From NCBI RefSeq assembly GCF_030272615.1, contig NC_081409.1:244031924-244095923 (forward strand): a stretch of 64,000 nucleotides of DNA, read 5' to 3'. The notes beneath the pieces were generated by a model. It made no database searches. It worked only from the letters and a program-made list of their open reading frames with translations, and was not told where the DNA came from. The position numbers and the translations under genes were made by a program. The DNA is from Cryptomeria japonica (lineage: Eukaryota; Streptophyta; Pinopsida; Cupressales; Cupressaceae). Below, in pieces: positions 12,962 to 23,939 of the stretch. Every line of letters starts with the position of its first letter. Position 1 is the stretch's first letter.

Positions 12962-14141
12962 TGATGAATACTAAGAGGGGGGGGGTGAATTAGTATGCCA
13001 AAAATCTTTGCACTAAAACACTTACACAGTCTAAAGATAAACTGGTAAAGTAGTCTGACAGTCAAACCGGTTACCACACATACAAACCAAATGCGAATAA
13101 AACATTCACCCACAAAAGAAATACAACCATAACACAAGATATTTGACGTGGAAACCCAACTAGGAAAAACCACGGTGAGATGGAACTCACAAGTCACTAT
13201 CTGCAGAATAGAAACCAGACCGGTTAAGGTCAGACCGGTTAAGGTCTTACAATGTTCTTCACCAAAACAGATCCTGTTAGGAATCTCAATCTCTGTTAGG
13301 AGATAAGTCCGATTAAAGACTACCTTGTTAGAGGATTTTAGATTCACATGTGTGAACCACCTTGTTAGAGGATTTTACAAAGGCTTTGAGGCCTACCCGG
13401 TTAGGGGCTACTAACTTGTTAAAGATGTGAGTAATCAACAAGTGTTTGATCTATCTAATAGCACAAACTACTTGGTTAGATCCAGTATTGCTCATAGCTA
13501 ATGCATTCCAGCATTACTTCAGTCTTCTCTATCTCTCTCTCTCTCAGTTACAACTCGATCTTCTCAGATAAGATCGCTCTTCCAACAAATCAACATCCAC
13601 CTTAAACCCTAGCTCAACATTAACCCTTTTCGCAACAACCTAAAACCCTAGACATGATGTCCCTTTAAAGGAATCTGATTTCATGTTGGTCCAATAGGAT
13701 TTCTTTACAATTTCCTAGGTTCAATGAACCTAGACATACTTAGTAACATGACACAGGAATCACCGTTAATGTGTCGGCACCGTCAAACAATCAGTGGATT
13801 GGTAACTCATCACAAAATGCCGGTTGGTAACTCATCACAGAGTATTACCGGTTCATACAAAATACCAGTTGCCGGTTTGACAAAAATGAAGACTGGTAAA
13901 AATGTGTTGTGCCACTTTGCTCCCTCATACCACTTGTGATCTGCGAACCGCTTGGGGTCAACATGTTGCTTTAGATCGGGAAACACATTCTGCAAAATCA
14001 CTACTAGTCTAAAGACTAGAATACAACATACCAGTTGGAACAAATACCGATTGAGCATGAGCTCATACATATAAAGGGGATCTCAATACAAGTGTGTGTC
14101 CATGAATGACAATCACAACATAAACATCAAAAATGCCAACA
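12962..14141 (-). repeat. 3' LTR of element 2
   Basis: This begins TGATGAATAC and ends TGCCAACA in window orientation and pairs with 19651-20786. Compared with its partner it holds a 15-bp tandem duplication near 13207-13236 (unit around GACCGGTTAAGGTC) and a short duplication near 13800-13830 (GGTAACTCATCACA twice). The minus strand has a TATA-like TTTATATG near 14068-14075. Confidence 0.88.
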
Positions 14142-14142
14142 A

Positions 14143-14153
14143 TCTCCCCCTTT
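14143..14153 (-). other. polypurine tract of element 2
   Basis: The minus strand reads AAAGGGGGAGA one base inside the 3' LTR, identical to element 1. The flanking bases GCCATCAATGCC are also conserved, so this non-autonomous element and its copia neighbours share a priming module. Confidence 0.8.
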
Positions 14154-14353
14154 GGCATTGATGGCAACACTTAGGAAAATAAAATTTTGACATCTAAGTG
14201 TTTTACAACAAAAACTTGCCATTAATAAAATTGCTCCCCCTAAGCATATACACTATCCCTTAATCAACAGAGTGTATAGCAATTTTGCATTTAGAGCATA
14301 ATCATCAGAGCATATAGCATATATCACAGCATATATCAAAATTTCAAAACAGA

Positions 14354-14420
14354 TACTTCTCCCTCTGATATACTTCTCCCTCTGATATACTTCTCCCTCT
14401 GATATACTTCTCCCCTGATA
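14354..14420. repeat. 17-bp tandem repeat, four units
   Basis: The unit TACTTCTCCCTCTGATA occurs three times in full and a fourth time one base shorter, in the 3' untranslated part of element 2, between the ORF2 stop and the polypurine tract. It looks like replication slippage and has no obvious role. Confidence 0.8.
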
Positions 14421-14520
14421 TATCAAAATTTCAAAATTTTAAAACCATATACTTCTCCCCCTTTGCCAACAATGACAAAGTACTGTTGAAAAACCTGTTT
14501 CCATATATATATAAAAGAGT

Positions 14521-17500
14521 TTATGACAATAATGAATAATACTTGTCAAAAACCGCTTTATAGTCCTGCAAAAATTGTTTCATGGAAAGAGACCAGGACT
14601 CAAGTAGGGAGGTCGCCACTTCCTTCTCTGTCTGCATTTGTGATACCTGTTCCTCCATGGCATCTATTGTGCTCAATTCTTGTTTGACTGTCAAGGCATC
14701 TAGGTTCAGATAGAATTTCTGGAGAATTTGCAGTCGTGGAAGTAATACCAGTTGAAGCTCCTGTAAATCCCTAGACCTTGTGCTGATCTCTTGCTCTATC
14801 TTGGCTGACTGGATCTGGAACCGGTGAATAGTTTGCCCATATGCTGCAGAGGAGTCGTAAGTAGTCTTGAATGTGCTCAAGTAGGACTGTAAGGCCATTT
14901 GAAGCTGTTGCTTCTTGGCTAGCACATCATCACAGAATAGATGAGGTTGACAGATTTTGCTGAGTAGCAAGTTTCCCTCATCCAAGGCACTCCTTATGTC
15001 CTTTTGATCCTTTAGCAGTTCAGTCCTAAGCTCATTTAATTTCTTCACGAGAGCAACATTAAGAGCCTTTTGGTGCTCTTTCTTTACATTGGCCTCTACT
15101 ACTTCTTCTAGACCCTGCACCTGTTCATCCACTATAGTACACAAAAGTTTGAGTTGTGCTAGTGATGAATCAGTGTCAGGAAGATTGGTACCGGGGATTA
15201 AACTGATAAGTGTGTCTACAGCTGCCTGAATGATGTCTTGTTCCTTTTTCCTGTGAATGATCTCAAGGCGCCCTTGAGCAACCTTGATGCTCTGCATAAG
15301 CTTCGACTCACTTGCAGATTGGAGATCGATAGGACTAGAGAGATCAACTGGTGAGGGTTGACTTCTGGTTGCCTTCGGAGTCTCCACCTGAGAGATTTTT
15401 GCCACTTCTCATTCCTTGGCTTCTTCAACTTTCTTCTTTTCCACTTCGCTTCTCTTCTCTTCTTCCTTGTCTTCCTCTGCCTTTTTCTTCTCCTCTGCTC
15501 TCCTCTTCTGCTCTTCCTTTTCCTCTTCTTCCCTCTTCTTCTTCTCTTCCTCTTCCTTTTTCTTCTTCTCTTCCTCTTCCTTCTTCTTCTCTTCCTCTTC
15601 TTTCTTCTTCTTTTCTTCCTCTTCCTTCTTTCTCTTTTCTTCTTCTTCCTTCTTCTTCTTTTCTTCCTTGTCCTCTTCTTCTTCTTTCTTCTTCCTTTCT
15701 TCTTCTTGCTTCTTCTTCTCTTCATCTTTTCTTTTCTCCTCTTCCTCTTTTCTCTTCTCTTCCTCTTTTTTCTATTTCTCATCTTCATCCTTCTTCTTTT
15801 TCTCTTCCTGTTCTTTTGTCGCTTGCTGTGTGTCCACAACTTGTTCACCACCCTGATTGGCTTGTTGCCCCTATTCAGTTCCCTCAGAAGGTATGTCCTG
15901 AGTGACATCTTCTATATCCAGGGCATCGACATCTATGGTGTCGATTGGTTCCTCCACCAGGTTTCCTTCCTCATCAAAAACTTCATCCGGTTTGGAAATA
16001 ACTGGTTCCTTTTCCGCTTGGAGGTTGGCCATTCGAGCTTTGTGAAAGCTGATAGCATGGGCCATGTGTTGATGTGTATCCTTTTCTACATCATCAACTC
16101 TCCCCTCCAACAACCAGAGTCTTCTTCTCCTTGTGAAGAAGAGACCTTTATTTTGATCCAATACATCAAATAATTCTGAATTTGAGAGTTCGGGGAAGTA
16201 CTGTGCAAAAACTTTCTCCCTAATCTCTTGTTCCTTTTCAATGGCAATGCGCCATTTGTTATCCAATTCTTTAAATAATGAATCCGATGTCTAAGATTTA
16301 ATCTCTGATGGTGACCAGTCATTTTACATAAATAAAGAATGATTTCCTGCAGTACTTCATCTTTTTCTTCACTATTGAATTCATCATAATAATCTATTAA
16401 ATCATGAAGTAAATTTCTCCTAATATTCTTTACTATTCTTTGACAATGTGTCAAAGGTTTGTAAGAGGAGATATCTATATTTATCGGTGCGGATGTTGCC
16501 GGTTCATTCTTCTTCATCTTCTTGGTCTGTCTAACCTTCTTTGGCTGTTCATCAGACTCAGTTTCTTCGGAGTCCGGTTCATTTACCTTAGTCTTCCTCT
16601 TTCTTTCGAAGACTTTTGCCGGTGTTACCTCCGGTTTCTTCTTTGCCGGTGACCACTTGGTCACTCTTGGAGTCACAGTGGTAGCTGGTGCTGATGCTGC
16701 AGGCACTGCCTTAGCTTTCTTAGCTGCCGGTTCTTTTCCCTTCTTCACTGATGGTTCTTCAACCGGTGAGATCCTCTCCAAGTAGGTTCCGGTTCGCTTA
16801 GCCTTTGGGTCAAGAGGTGAGGCAATAAGGGTTGAAGCATACCCTTCCAGCATGTCAAACATGACCTCATAGCCCATAGGCTCCACTTCCTCCATTCTAG
16901 GCTCAACAGCCTCCATTAGACATTTGTCCACCTGAATAGTGAAATAGATGTCATCTTCATACTTCTTCACTATGTCACCTGAGATTCGTACCGTCTGACT
17001 CATCTTTCTTCTGAACTCATCAAAGTATTTGTTCAGTACCTTAGGGTAGCCGATTCTAATGGCTTGCACACTTTCCTTTATCTGCTTGGTTACCGATTGG
17101 TCAGGGGACCATTGGACATCTCCTACACCTGGAAAGTAGCCTTGGAAATAGAAAAACAACTCTACCAATAGTTGTCCAAACTTAAATCTCAGTGAATTGT
17201 CCTTTTTGATTGCCTTAAGATTTAACAGGAGTTGCCTTTGCATACCGGTGCATATGTCAAATGATTTATCCTCTATAATCATCTATTAAGTGGCATTTAC
17301 CGCTGCAGTAGATACAAAATTAATCCTAGTGGTTGAGAATGTTCTATAGCCTATCGCCATGCAGGCGTATTTTACCAGTTCATCCTTGATAGGATTAACT
17401 GTCATACCTCATGAATCACTTGTCGAACAGGTCAGCTTGGTCATTTCCGTTTTGCTTACGGTTCTCAGGGCTGGCACTTCCCCTGTGTTGCAAAAACCGA

Positions 17501-17879
17501 TGACTACATGAATTGCCTCAGGCATGATATCATGCGTTCTCTCCAAGTACATCTTGTCACCATGGACTCTACTCAAGATGATCCTGATGTGATCCTCTGT
17601 GAAGTCTTCCAGAAAATATACCACATTATGGAGTTTCTTCTTCTCTAAGATACTGAACTCCAGTTTGATCCTTTTGTCCTTTCCGCAAAATAGACCTAAT
17701 TGAGTATGAATGGCTAAGGACCCTAGGTCTTCTATCTTGCAATCAATATAGTCTGAAATTCCTTCTTCGACTACGACTGCAGCTGGAACTTGTGACAAAG
17801 CATTATACTTGGATTTCCTCTGAATGAAACTTTCTGACTCAATGGATGTGCTTGAACTGGTATGAGATGTGGAAGCCAT
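14521..17879 (-). pseudogene. element 2 ORF2, unknown retroelement protein
   Basis: The start MASTSHTS (17879) is chosen because the copy at 55300 starts MASSGSG. Domain 1 (about 17750-17430) holds YIDCKIEDLG, ILSRVHGD and GEVPALRT. Domain 2 (17280-16800) holds LRFKFGQLLVELFFYFQGY and VEPMGYEVMFDML. A basic, Pro/Ala-rich linker follows (16780-16500), then a Glu/Lys-rich tract (about 15830-15420) and a C-terminal coiled coil to 14521. The frame is broken by stops at 17409, 17283-17288, 15871, about 15774 and about 15410, and by a frameshift near 16270. I do not recognise the protein. Spacing in domain 2 recalls the putative plant transposon protein domains of plant retroelements, which is inference. 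Conservation with 50613-55300 shows it was once a real gene. Confidence 0.75.
15420..15830 (-). repeat. Glu/Lys-codon microsatellite inside ORF2
   Basis: On the plus strand this is an almost pure pyrimidine run of TTC/TCC/TCT. On the minus strand it codes for blocks of Lys and Glu within ORF2, predicting a long charged single helix. Open frames rich in Ser, Leu and Phe on the opposite strand, and in Arg/Lys in another frame, are composition artefacts and are not genes. Confidence 0.8.
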
Positions 17880-18322
17880 TGAAGAGTATTTCAAGAACAC
17901 GAAAAATACCTTTCAAACACGAATTTAGGGCTTCCTGATTCTGCTTTACTTCACTCTCCGTCGGATGCCAAATCACCGCTTTGAGTTCTCCACTACTACT
18001 TGCAAACTAGATTTGAATCTCTTTCAAAGTTATCCAATTTCTTGAAATCTAAGCTCAAATCACCTTTTCTTCGCTCTGCACTTGAAAAAATTTCTTCGCT
18101 CAAAAACAGATAGTGAGAAATGATTTGAAAAATGCATTTATACATGTCTCTCACCTACCATCATTAATGCTCCTCTATTAGGGCATAAACCCTAATTTGC
18201 CTTTTTACCATTTCCGATCTTCTACCAAGCGACAGGTGTAGCATACCGGTTAAGGTCTTTTACCAGTGTTGACCGAGGGTTCGAAAGAATTTTGCCATTT
18301 TCTCCCCCTAAGCCTTTGAGGC

Positions 18323-19600
18323 TTAGTTTGCTAGTTCTGATATTTCCACACTAGGTGCAGAAACTGGTTCCTCTTTCGACATTGTTGGTTTCTTCTTCCA
18401 TGTTTTCTTCATGTCTCCTTGAACTTTTTCAACATCTATTTCTCCTTCCTGAGTGACCGGTATATCATCAGATATACTTTTTCTGCTTCTGCAGAATCTT
18501 GCAATGTGACCCGGTTTGTTGTAGTGATAGAAAACAAGTCCAGGTGCTCTCCAAGGTCCATTGTACATGTTTCCATTCTTCCTTCTACATGTTGCAGAAG
18601 TGTGACCATGACCATGACAGATCATACAACTTTCTCTCCATCCGGTTGCCACTTGATGACCACCGCTTCTTTACTGATGATTGAAGTCATTAAACCAGTT
18701 GTGGTTCTGGTTCATAAAAGATTCAGGACCAGTTCCTTGGGTCCTCTGAGGATATCTTCCAATGTTATCCACTACAGACCTGCATTCAAATGCTCTATGC
18801 CCAAACTTGTTGCATGCATAACAATGACCATTGAACTTATTGAATCTAGGAACATTGTTGATAAAATAAGGAAAATTATTGTAGGCTTTGCTCCTACATA
18901 CATTGGTAGTGTGTCCTTCTTTAAGACAGTTAAAGCAAATAGGTTTGAATTTCTGCTTACCTTTTCCTTTGAGTGTCGGTTGCTTCTTTGATGCTTCAAC
19001 ATTTGATCCTGAGGATTCTCCTTTCTCATGTCTAGAAAAACCAAGACCATTGGTATTCTTTGCCGGTCTAGATGACTCAAGATTTTGCTCTAGCTTGACT
19101 ATACTTTTGCCAAACTTAGCAAGTATTTCCTTTGACTCAAAGAGTTCTTTGGAAATAGCAGTGTTTGTCTCCATAAGACTTGCATTTTCAAAGATGGCAA
19201 TGTTCAGTTCTCCTTTCATGTCTTCTTTTTCCATTCTACTCTCATGAAGGTGAGCAGTTAGTGCACTAATCTCATGTTTCAACTTGGAGATCTCATGATC
19301 TCTTTCTTTTACCAGATCTTCACCTTTTCTCCGGTTCTCAAGCTCTTGACTGAACCGAATAGTTAGTCCTTCCAACTCCTTTCTCAGATTGGAGTTTGAA
19401 TCATTCAGCTTATTCACTTCAGCAATCATAGCTTCCATGTTAGCTTCATCTTCAGAACTACTTTCAGATAGTTCCATCAGCTTTTCTACATGTTCTCTTC
19501 TTTTTGCTTGAGATGCCTTGTATTTGACCATAAGATCATCATAGGCTTGCTCAGACTTAGTGAGCCATTGAGTAAGTTCCCTCAAGGTGTATTCCCCCAT
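18323..19600 (-). pseudogene. element 2 ORF1, gag-like coiled coil with CCHC knuckles
   Basis: The frame starts MGEYTLRELTQWLTKSE at 19600, about 40 bases after the PBS. About 190 residues of strongly heptad-like coiled coil follow, then a basic Lys/Ser linker. Zinc knuckles are CFNCLKEGHTTNVC (about 18930), CYACNKFGHRAFEC (about 18820) and CMICHGHGHTSATC (about 18610). A fourth, FYHYNKPGHIARFC, has lost its first two Cys. One in-frame TAA lies at 18671-18673. Knuckles in this array are typical of gag nucleocapsids, so RNA packaging is the likely role, but the usual copia gag domain (DGTNYxxW) is absent. The relative at 55860-56800 has the same plan. Confidence 0.8.
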
Positions 19601-19636
19601 ATCTCTTTCCAAGTAGTTAAACTTATAGAAAGGTTG

Positions 19637-19648
19637 GCTCTGATACCA
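19637..19648 (-). other. primer-binding site of element 2
   Basis: The window reads GCTCTGATACCA, which is TGGTATCAGAGC on the minus strand, two bases inside the 5' LTR. It is identical to the site of the copia element at 61829-61840. Confidence 0.88.
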
Positions 19649-19650
19649 AT

Positions 19651-20786
19651 TGATGAATACTAAGAGGGGGGGGTGAATTAGTATGCCAAAAATCTTTGCA
19701 CTAAAACACTTACACAGTCTAAAGATAAACCGGTAAAGCAGTCTGACAGTCAAACCGGTTACCACACATACAAACCAAAGTGCGAATAAAACATTCACCC
19801 ACAAAAGCAATACAACCATAACACAAGATATTTGACGTGGAAACCCAACTGGGAAAAACCACAGTGAGATGGAACTCACAAGTCACTATCTGTAGAATAG
19901 AAACCAGACCAGTTAAGGTCTTACAATGTTCTTCACCAGAACAGATCCTGTTAGGAATCTCAATCTCTGTTAGGAGATAAGTCCGATTAAAGACTACCTT
20001 GTTAGAGGATTTTAGATTCACATGTGTGAACCACCTTGTTAGAGGATTTTACAAAGGCTTTGAGGCCTACTCAGTTAGGGGCTACTGACTTGTTAAAGAT
20101 GTGAGTAATCAACAAGTGTTTGATCTATCTAATAGCACAAACTGCTTGGTTAGATCTAGTATTGCTCACAGCTAATGCATTCCAGCATTACTTCAGTCTT
20201 CTCTATCTCTCTCTCAGTTACAACTCAATCTTCTCAAATAAGATCGCTCTTCCAACAACTCAACATCCACCTTAAACCCTAGCTCAACATTAACCCTTTT
20301 CGCAACAACCTAAAACCCTAGATATAATGTCCCTTTAAAGGAATCTAATTTCATGTCGGTCCAATAGGATTTCTTTACAATTTCCTAGGTTCAATGAACC
20401 TAGACATACTTAGTAACATGACATAGGAATCACCGTTAATGTGTCGGCACCGTCAAACAATCGTTGGATTGGTAACTCATCACAGAGTATTACCGGTTCA
20501 TACAAAATATTGGTTGCCAGTTTGACAAAAATGAAGATTGGTAGGAATGTGTTGTGCCACTTTGCTCCCTCATACCGCTTGTGATCTGCGAACCGCTTGG
20601 GGTCGACATGCCGCTTCAGATCGGGAAACACATTCTGCAAAATCACTACTAGTCTAAAGAGTAGAATACAACATACCGGTTGGAACAAATACCGGTTGAG
20701 CATGAGCTCATACATATAAAGGGGATCTCAATACAAGTGTGTGTCCATCAATGATAATGACAACATAAACATAAAAAATGCCAACA
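19651..20786 (-). repeat. 5' LTR of element 2
   Basis: This is the partner of 12962-14141, TG to CA in window orientation, next to the PBS on the left and the target duplication on the right. The minus strand holds TTTATATG near 20717-20724 as a candidate TATA box. Differences from the other LTR are mostly C/T or G/A changes. Confidence 0.88.
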
Positions 20787-20791
20787 ATTAT
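20787..20791. repeat. target-site duplication, right copy (ATTAT)
   Basis: This is identical to 12957-12961 and marks the right edge of element 2. It lies in AT-rich sequence that appears to be an intron of the gene whose exons follow. Confidence 0.85.
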
Positions 20792-20852
20792 ATGTGAATA
20801 TTTTAACCTTATGTGAATTATTTTTTAATTACTCGTTTTGTATGTCAAATAG

Positions 20853-21484
20853 TTTGAAGATGGAGCTTCAACATCAACACCTCACAGTGTAGCTCATCGA
20901 CAATCTTTCACCCAGGTAAGCAATTTATTTTTTAATGTTATTATTAAACAATATAGATAGTTTTGGTAATTGATCAACATACTTTGTTTAATTTTCAGAT
21001 GTTGACATCAGAGACTCCTCCTGGTGTTCATGCCACAATGGAGTGTGGTGTTGTTGCAACAGTAGCAAGTTTAGTTTCTTTGATAGAAGTATGAGACATA
21101 TTAGTAAATTTAGTAAATTTAACATTACATTTGTTCTTTTAACAGTATATTATTGAAAACTTAAAATGATACTTGTATTTAGTTTAATTTATATCACGAT
21201 GCTAGGAGGGGCTTGTCACTCCAAATCATGAGCGTGTGCCTGTTGTGGATGAACATCATGATTATTTGTATGCGGTAAGTGACTATTCTATTATATGTAA
21301 TTCTAAAAATCAATTTCTGTATATGTTAGTGTCATTCTTTTCATTGTATCAGGTGGAGTTACAAAAAAGTCTAGAGAGGAGGTTGAGTGGGCACACTCAA
21401 GAGACACCCGCATCATATACACATCCATCCACCCGACAACCAAAGATATCTCGTGATCTCTTTCCTTCCCCTAGAGGTAAATGA
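20853..21484 (+). CDS. 3' end of an unrecognised four-exon gene (exons 20853-20915, 20999-21088, 21206-21274, 21353-21484)
   Basis: Four short open stretches are joined by introns of 83, 117 and 78 bp. Each intron begins GT (GTAAGC, GTATGA, GTAAGT) and ends AG, and every junction is in phase 0. The exons give 21, 30, 23 and 43 codons and a TGA stop, with no internal stop. Exon 1 starts FEDGASTSTPH after an acceptor AG at 20851-20852. Exon 3 includes HERVPVVDEHHDYLYA, and exon 4 is rich in Ser, Arg, Thr and Pro. I recognise no domain. The start of the gene is missing; element 2 sits directly upstream in what looks like an intron, so any upstream exons would lie left of 12957. It may be a host gene, or the spliced end of a DNA transposon gene. 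Confidence 0.55.
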
Positions 21485-22539
21485 CTAGATTAGGGTCTTA
21501 TGTTGTATGGATATATGGAAATTTTGAACATATGTTTTGTATTATGGAAACGTGACATTCTATGTCCATATGGCTTTTGGCAAGCTTATTTGACTTTATT
21601 GGATATATTTGATACTTTTATCGGCATATAATGTTGTATGGATTTATAGATTTTTGGTTAATGCAAATAATTTATCATGGTTATCCATAATTACATTACA
21701 AATGATTAAATGATTAACTGCACAAAGTTGATTGTTAATTAAGCTTCCAACCAAAATATGCGTCTCTAATCCAAGACACAAGCTTACAAGGATCAACACA
21801 AATTCAATTGTTATAGTCCAAATAAGAGTAGAGGCATTCTCTATGATTCACATTAATACAAACCACAATTTCATAGTAAATTTTAAATTTAATACAAGGT
21901 TTAACAGTTTTCATATTCAAATAACCCTAGTCATGGGAGTGAAACAAAAATTAATCATATAACGGAAACACGGAAAGAACCAAAATTAGACAATGTAACA
22001 CACTAGTGTACCAATACCCGTTCTAAAAAAAAATGCATAGCCCATACACTTCTATTAATATAATGCATATTCTACTAGAGCTACTTTAAATGACTCCCAA
22101 CAATTAATAATACTTAATAGTAAGCAATGAAACCCAATCAAGCTCCCAATTTAATACTTGCCTAAATTATAACACTTCTATTTAAGGACATCAATATGTC
22201 AAATAGCACATCATTATATTTATCATTAATTATTTAACACAAGAAAATTCTAAAATATTTGATAGGTTCATCTCACTGACATTGAGGCTAGGTTGAGTAC
22301 TTTCATCATTGTCATATAGCTCAATCATAGATATTAATGAGAAATAGAAGAAGTACATGTGACCTCGCATGTCCTACAACCTAGGTATATATACACCTTT
22401 GTCATGAGTAGTACTTAGGTTATACCCAATATTGATAAAGAAGAGTTAATTTATTAAGTCAATCAAGTATCTTACAATTAATCCAAGCCGCTAATAATTT
22501 TAACATTTACAACACTATATACTCCAATAGAATAATTAT
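21485..22539. other. non-coding, nothing recognised
   Basis: This is AT-rich sequence after the TGA of the spliced gene. It could hold that gene's 3' untranslated region. I see no repeat structure, RNA gene or supported frame. Confidence 0.5.
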
Positions 22540-23935
22540 CTCAATGACCAAATGGATCTGGGTCTTTGAAATATGAGAGAGGTTTTTGTATAGTGTCATA
22601 TCATGACCCCGTAAGATTAGATGGCTCGTTCGTATGTCTCATGGGGATCGAGAAATGTGTCTTCGAAGTTTGACAAATTTTCACACTTTGAGCACTTAAG
22701 CAAGATGACCGGTAGGGTGTGGACTAGATTGATTGGGCGAGTTGGAGAGCAAAATGAAAGAATGTCTAGTGTAAACCCAACCATACAGACATGTACGAGC
22801 TACTGGTTTGGTGCCACAATGAGCAGATTGAAAGTTAGCACGTTGTGCAACTTTAAATTCAACTCATCTAACGCTTTTTGTCACAACTAAGAAAGAGTTG
22901 GCACAACCAAATGGATTCGGGTCTTTAAAATATGAGAGAGGTTTTTGTAGAGTTTCATAACATGACCTGTAGAATTAGAGAACTCATTTGTATGTCTCAC
23001 AGGCATCAAGAAACGCATGCCAAAGTTTGATAACTTTTCACACTTTGAGCACTTAAGCGAGATGGTCGATAGAGTGTGGGCCAGATCGATCGAGCAAATT
23101 GGAGAGAAAAATGAAGGCATGCCTAGTGTAAAATTGACCACATGGATGTGTACGAGATGATGGTTCGGTGTCACGATGAGAGAATTGAAAGTTAGGGTGT
23201 TGTGCAACTTTTCATTGAACTTATTTGACGCTTTTTGTTGCAACCGAGAAAGTGTTGGCATGGCCAAATGGATCCAAGTCTTCGAAATATGAGAGAAGTT
23301 TTTGTAGAGTGTTGTAACATGACCTTGTAGGATTAGACAACTCATTCATATGTCTCACGGGCACTGAGAAACGTGTTGCCAAAGTTTGATAAATTTTCAC
23401 ACTTTGAGCACTTAAGCAAGATGTCCAGTAGGGTTTGGCCAAGATCAATCAAGCGAGTTGGAGAGCGAAATGAAGGCATGCCTAGTATAAACCCAGCCAC
23501 ACAGACATGTATAAGTTGACGGTTCGATACCACAATGAGAAGATTGAAAGTTATGGTGTTGTGCAACTTTTCATTGAACTCATCTGACGCGTTTTATCAC
23601 ATCTGACGCGCTTTATCACAACCAAGAAAGTGTTGGCAAAGGTAAATGGATCCGGGTCTTCAAAAACTAAGAGAGGTTTTTGTAGAGCGTTGTAACATGA
23701 CCCCATAAGATTAGATGACTTATTTGTATGTCTCATGGGCACCGAGAAACATATCACCGAAGTTTGAAAAATTTTCACACTTTGAGCACTTAAGCGAGAT
23801 GGCCAGTAGGGTGTGGCCCAAATCGATAAGATGAGTTGGCTAGTGAAACGAAGGCCTTCCTAGTGTAAAATCGGCCAAATGGATGCATATGATCTAACTA
23901 TTCAGTGCCATGATAAGCGGATTAAATGTTAGGAT
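22540..23935. repeat. tandem repeat array, about 357-bp unit, four copies
   Basis: The phrase AAATGGATcyrGGTCTT recurs at about 22551, 22908, 23265 and 23642, giving spacings of 357, 357 and 377. Each unit also holds GAGAGGTTTTTGTAGAG, GTATGTCTCA and CACTTTGAGCACTTAAGC at matching places. The copies are clearly diverged. Short minus-strand frames across the array (for example 22887-23345) are repeat shadows. Unit length is in the range of plant satellites, but only four copies are present. Confidence 0.85.
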
Positions 23936-23939
23936 TAAA

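Larger units (their letters stand above)
12962..20786 (-). mobile_element. complete non-autonomous LTR retroelement, family A (element 2)
   Basis: LTRs of 1180 and 1136 bp, PBS, polypurine tract and a perfect 5-bp target duplication define this 7.8 kb element on the minus strand. It has no protease, integrase, reverse transcriptase or RNase H motif anywhere. Instead it carries ORF1, a coiled-coil protein with CCHC zinc knuckles, and ORF2, a protein of about 1100 residues that I do not recognise. The LTR ends, PBS, polypurine tract and inner LTR motif match the copia elements in this window, so it was probably mobilised by copia proteins. By eye the LTRs show about eight substitutions in the first 330 aligned bases, so it is younger than its relative at 50166-58011. 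Confidence 0.88.

Noticed and set aside
15216-15908. Arg/Lys-rich minus-strand frame of 230 codons
   Set aside because: It is another frame of the same purine-rich tract; the Glu/Lys frame joins the conserved ORF2 parts on both sides and this one does not.
15351-16173. Long plus-strand frames rich in Ser, Leu and Phe
   Set aside because: They are the complement of the Glu/Lys codon tract of ORF2 on the minus strand; composition alone keeps them open.
22621-23778. Several short frames on both strands
   Set aside because: They recur in each unit of the 357-bp tandem repeat and show no motif.
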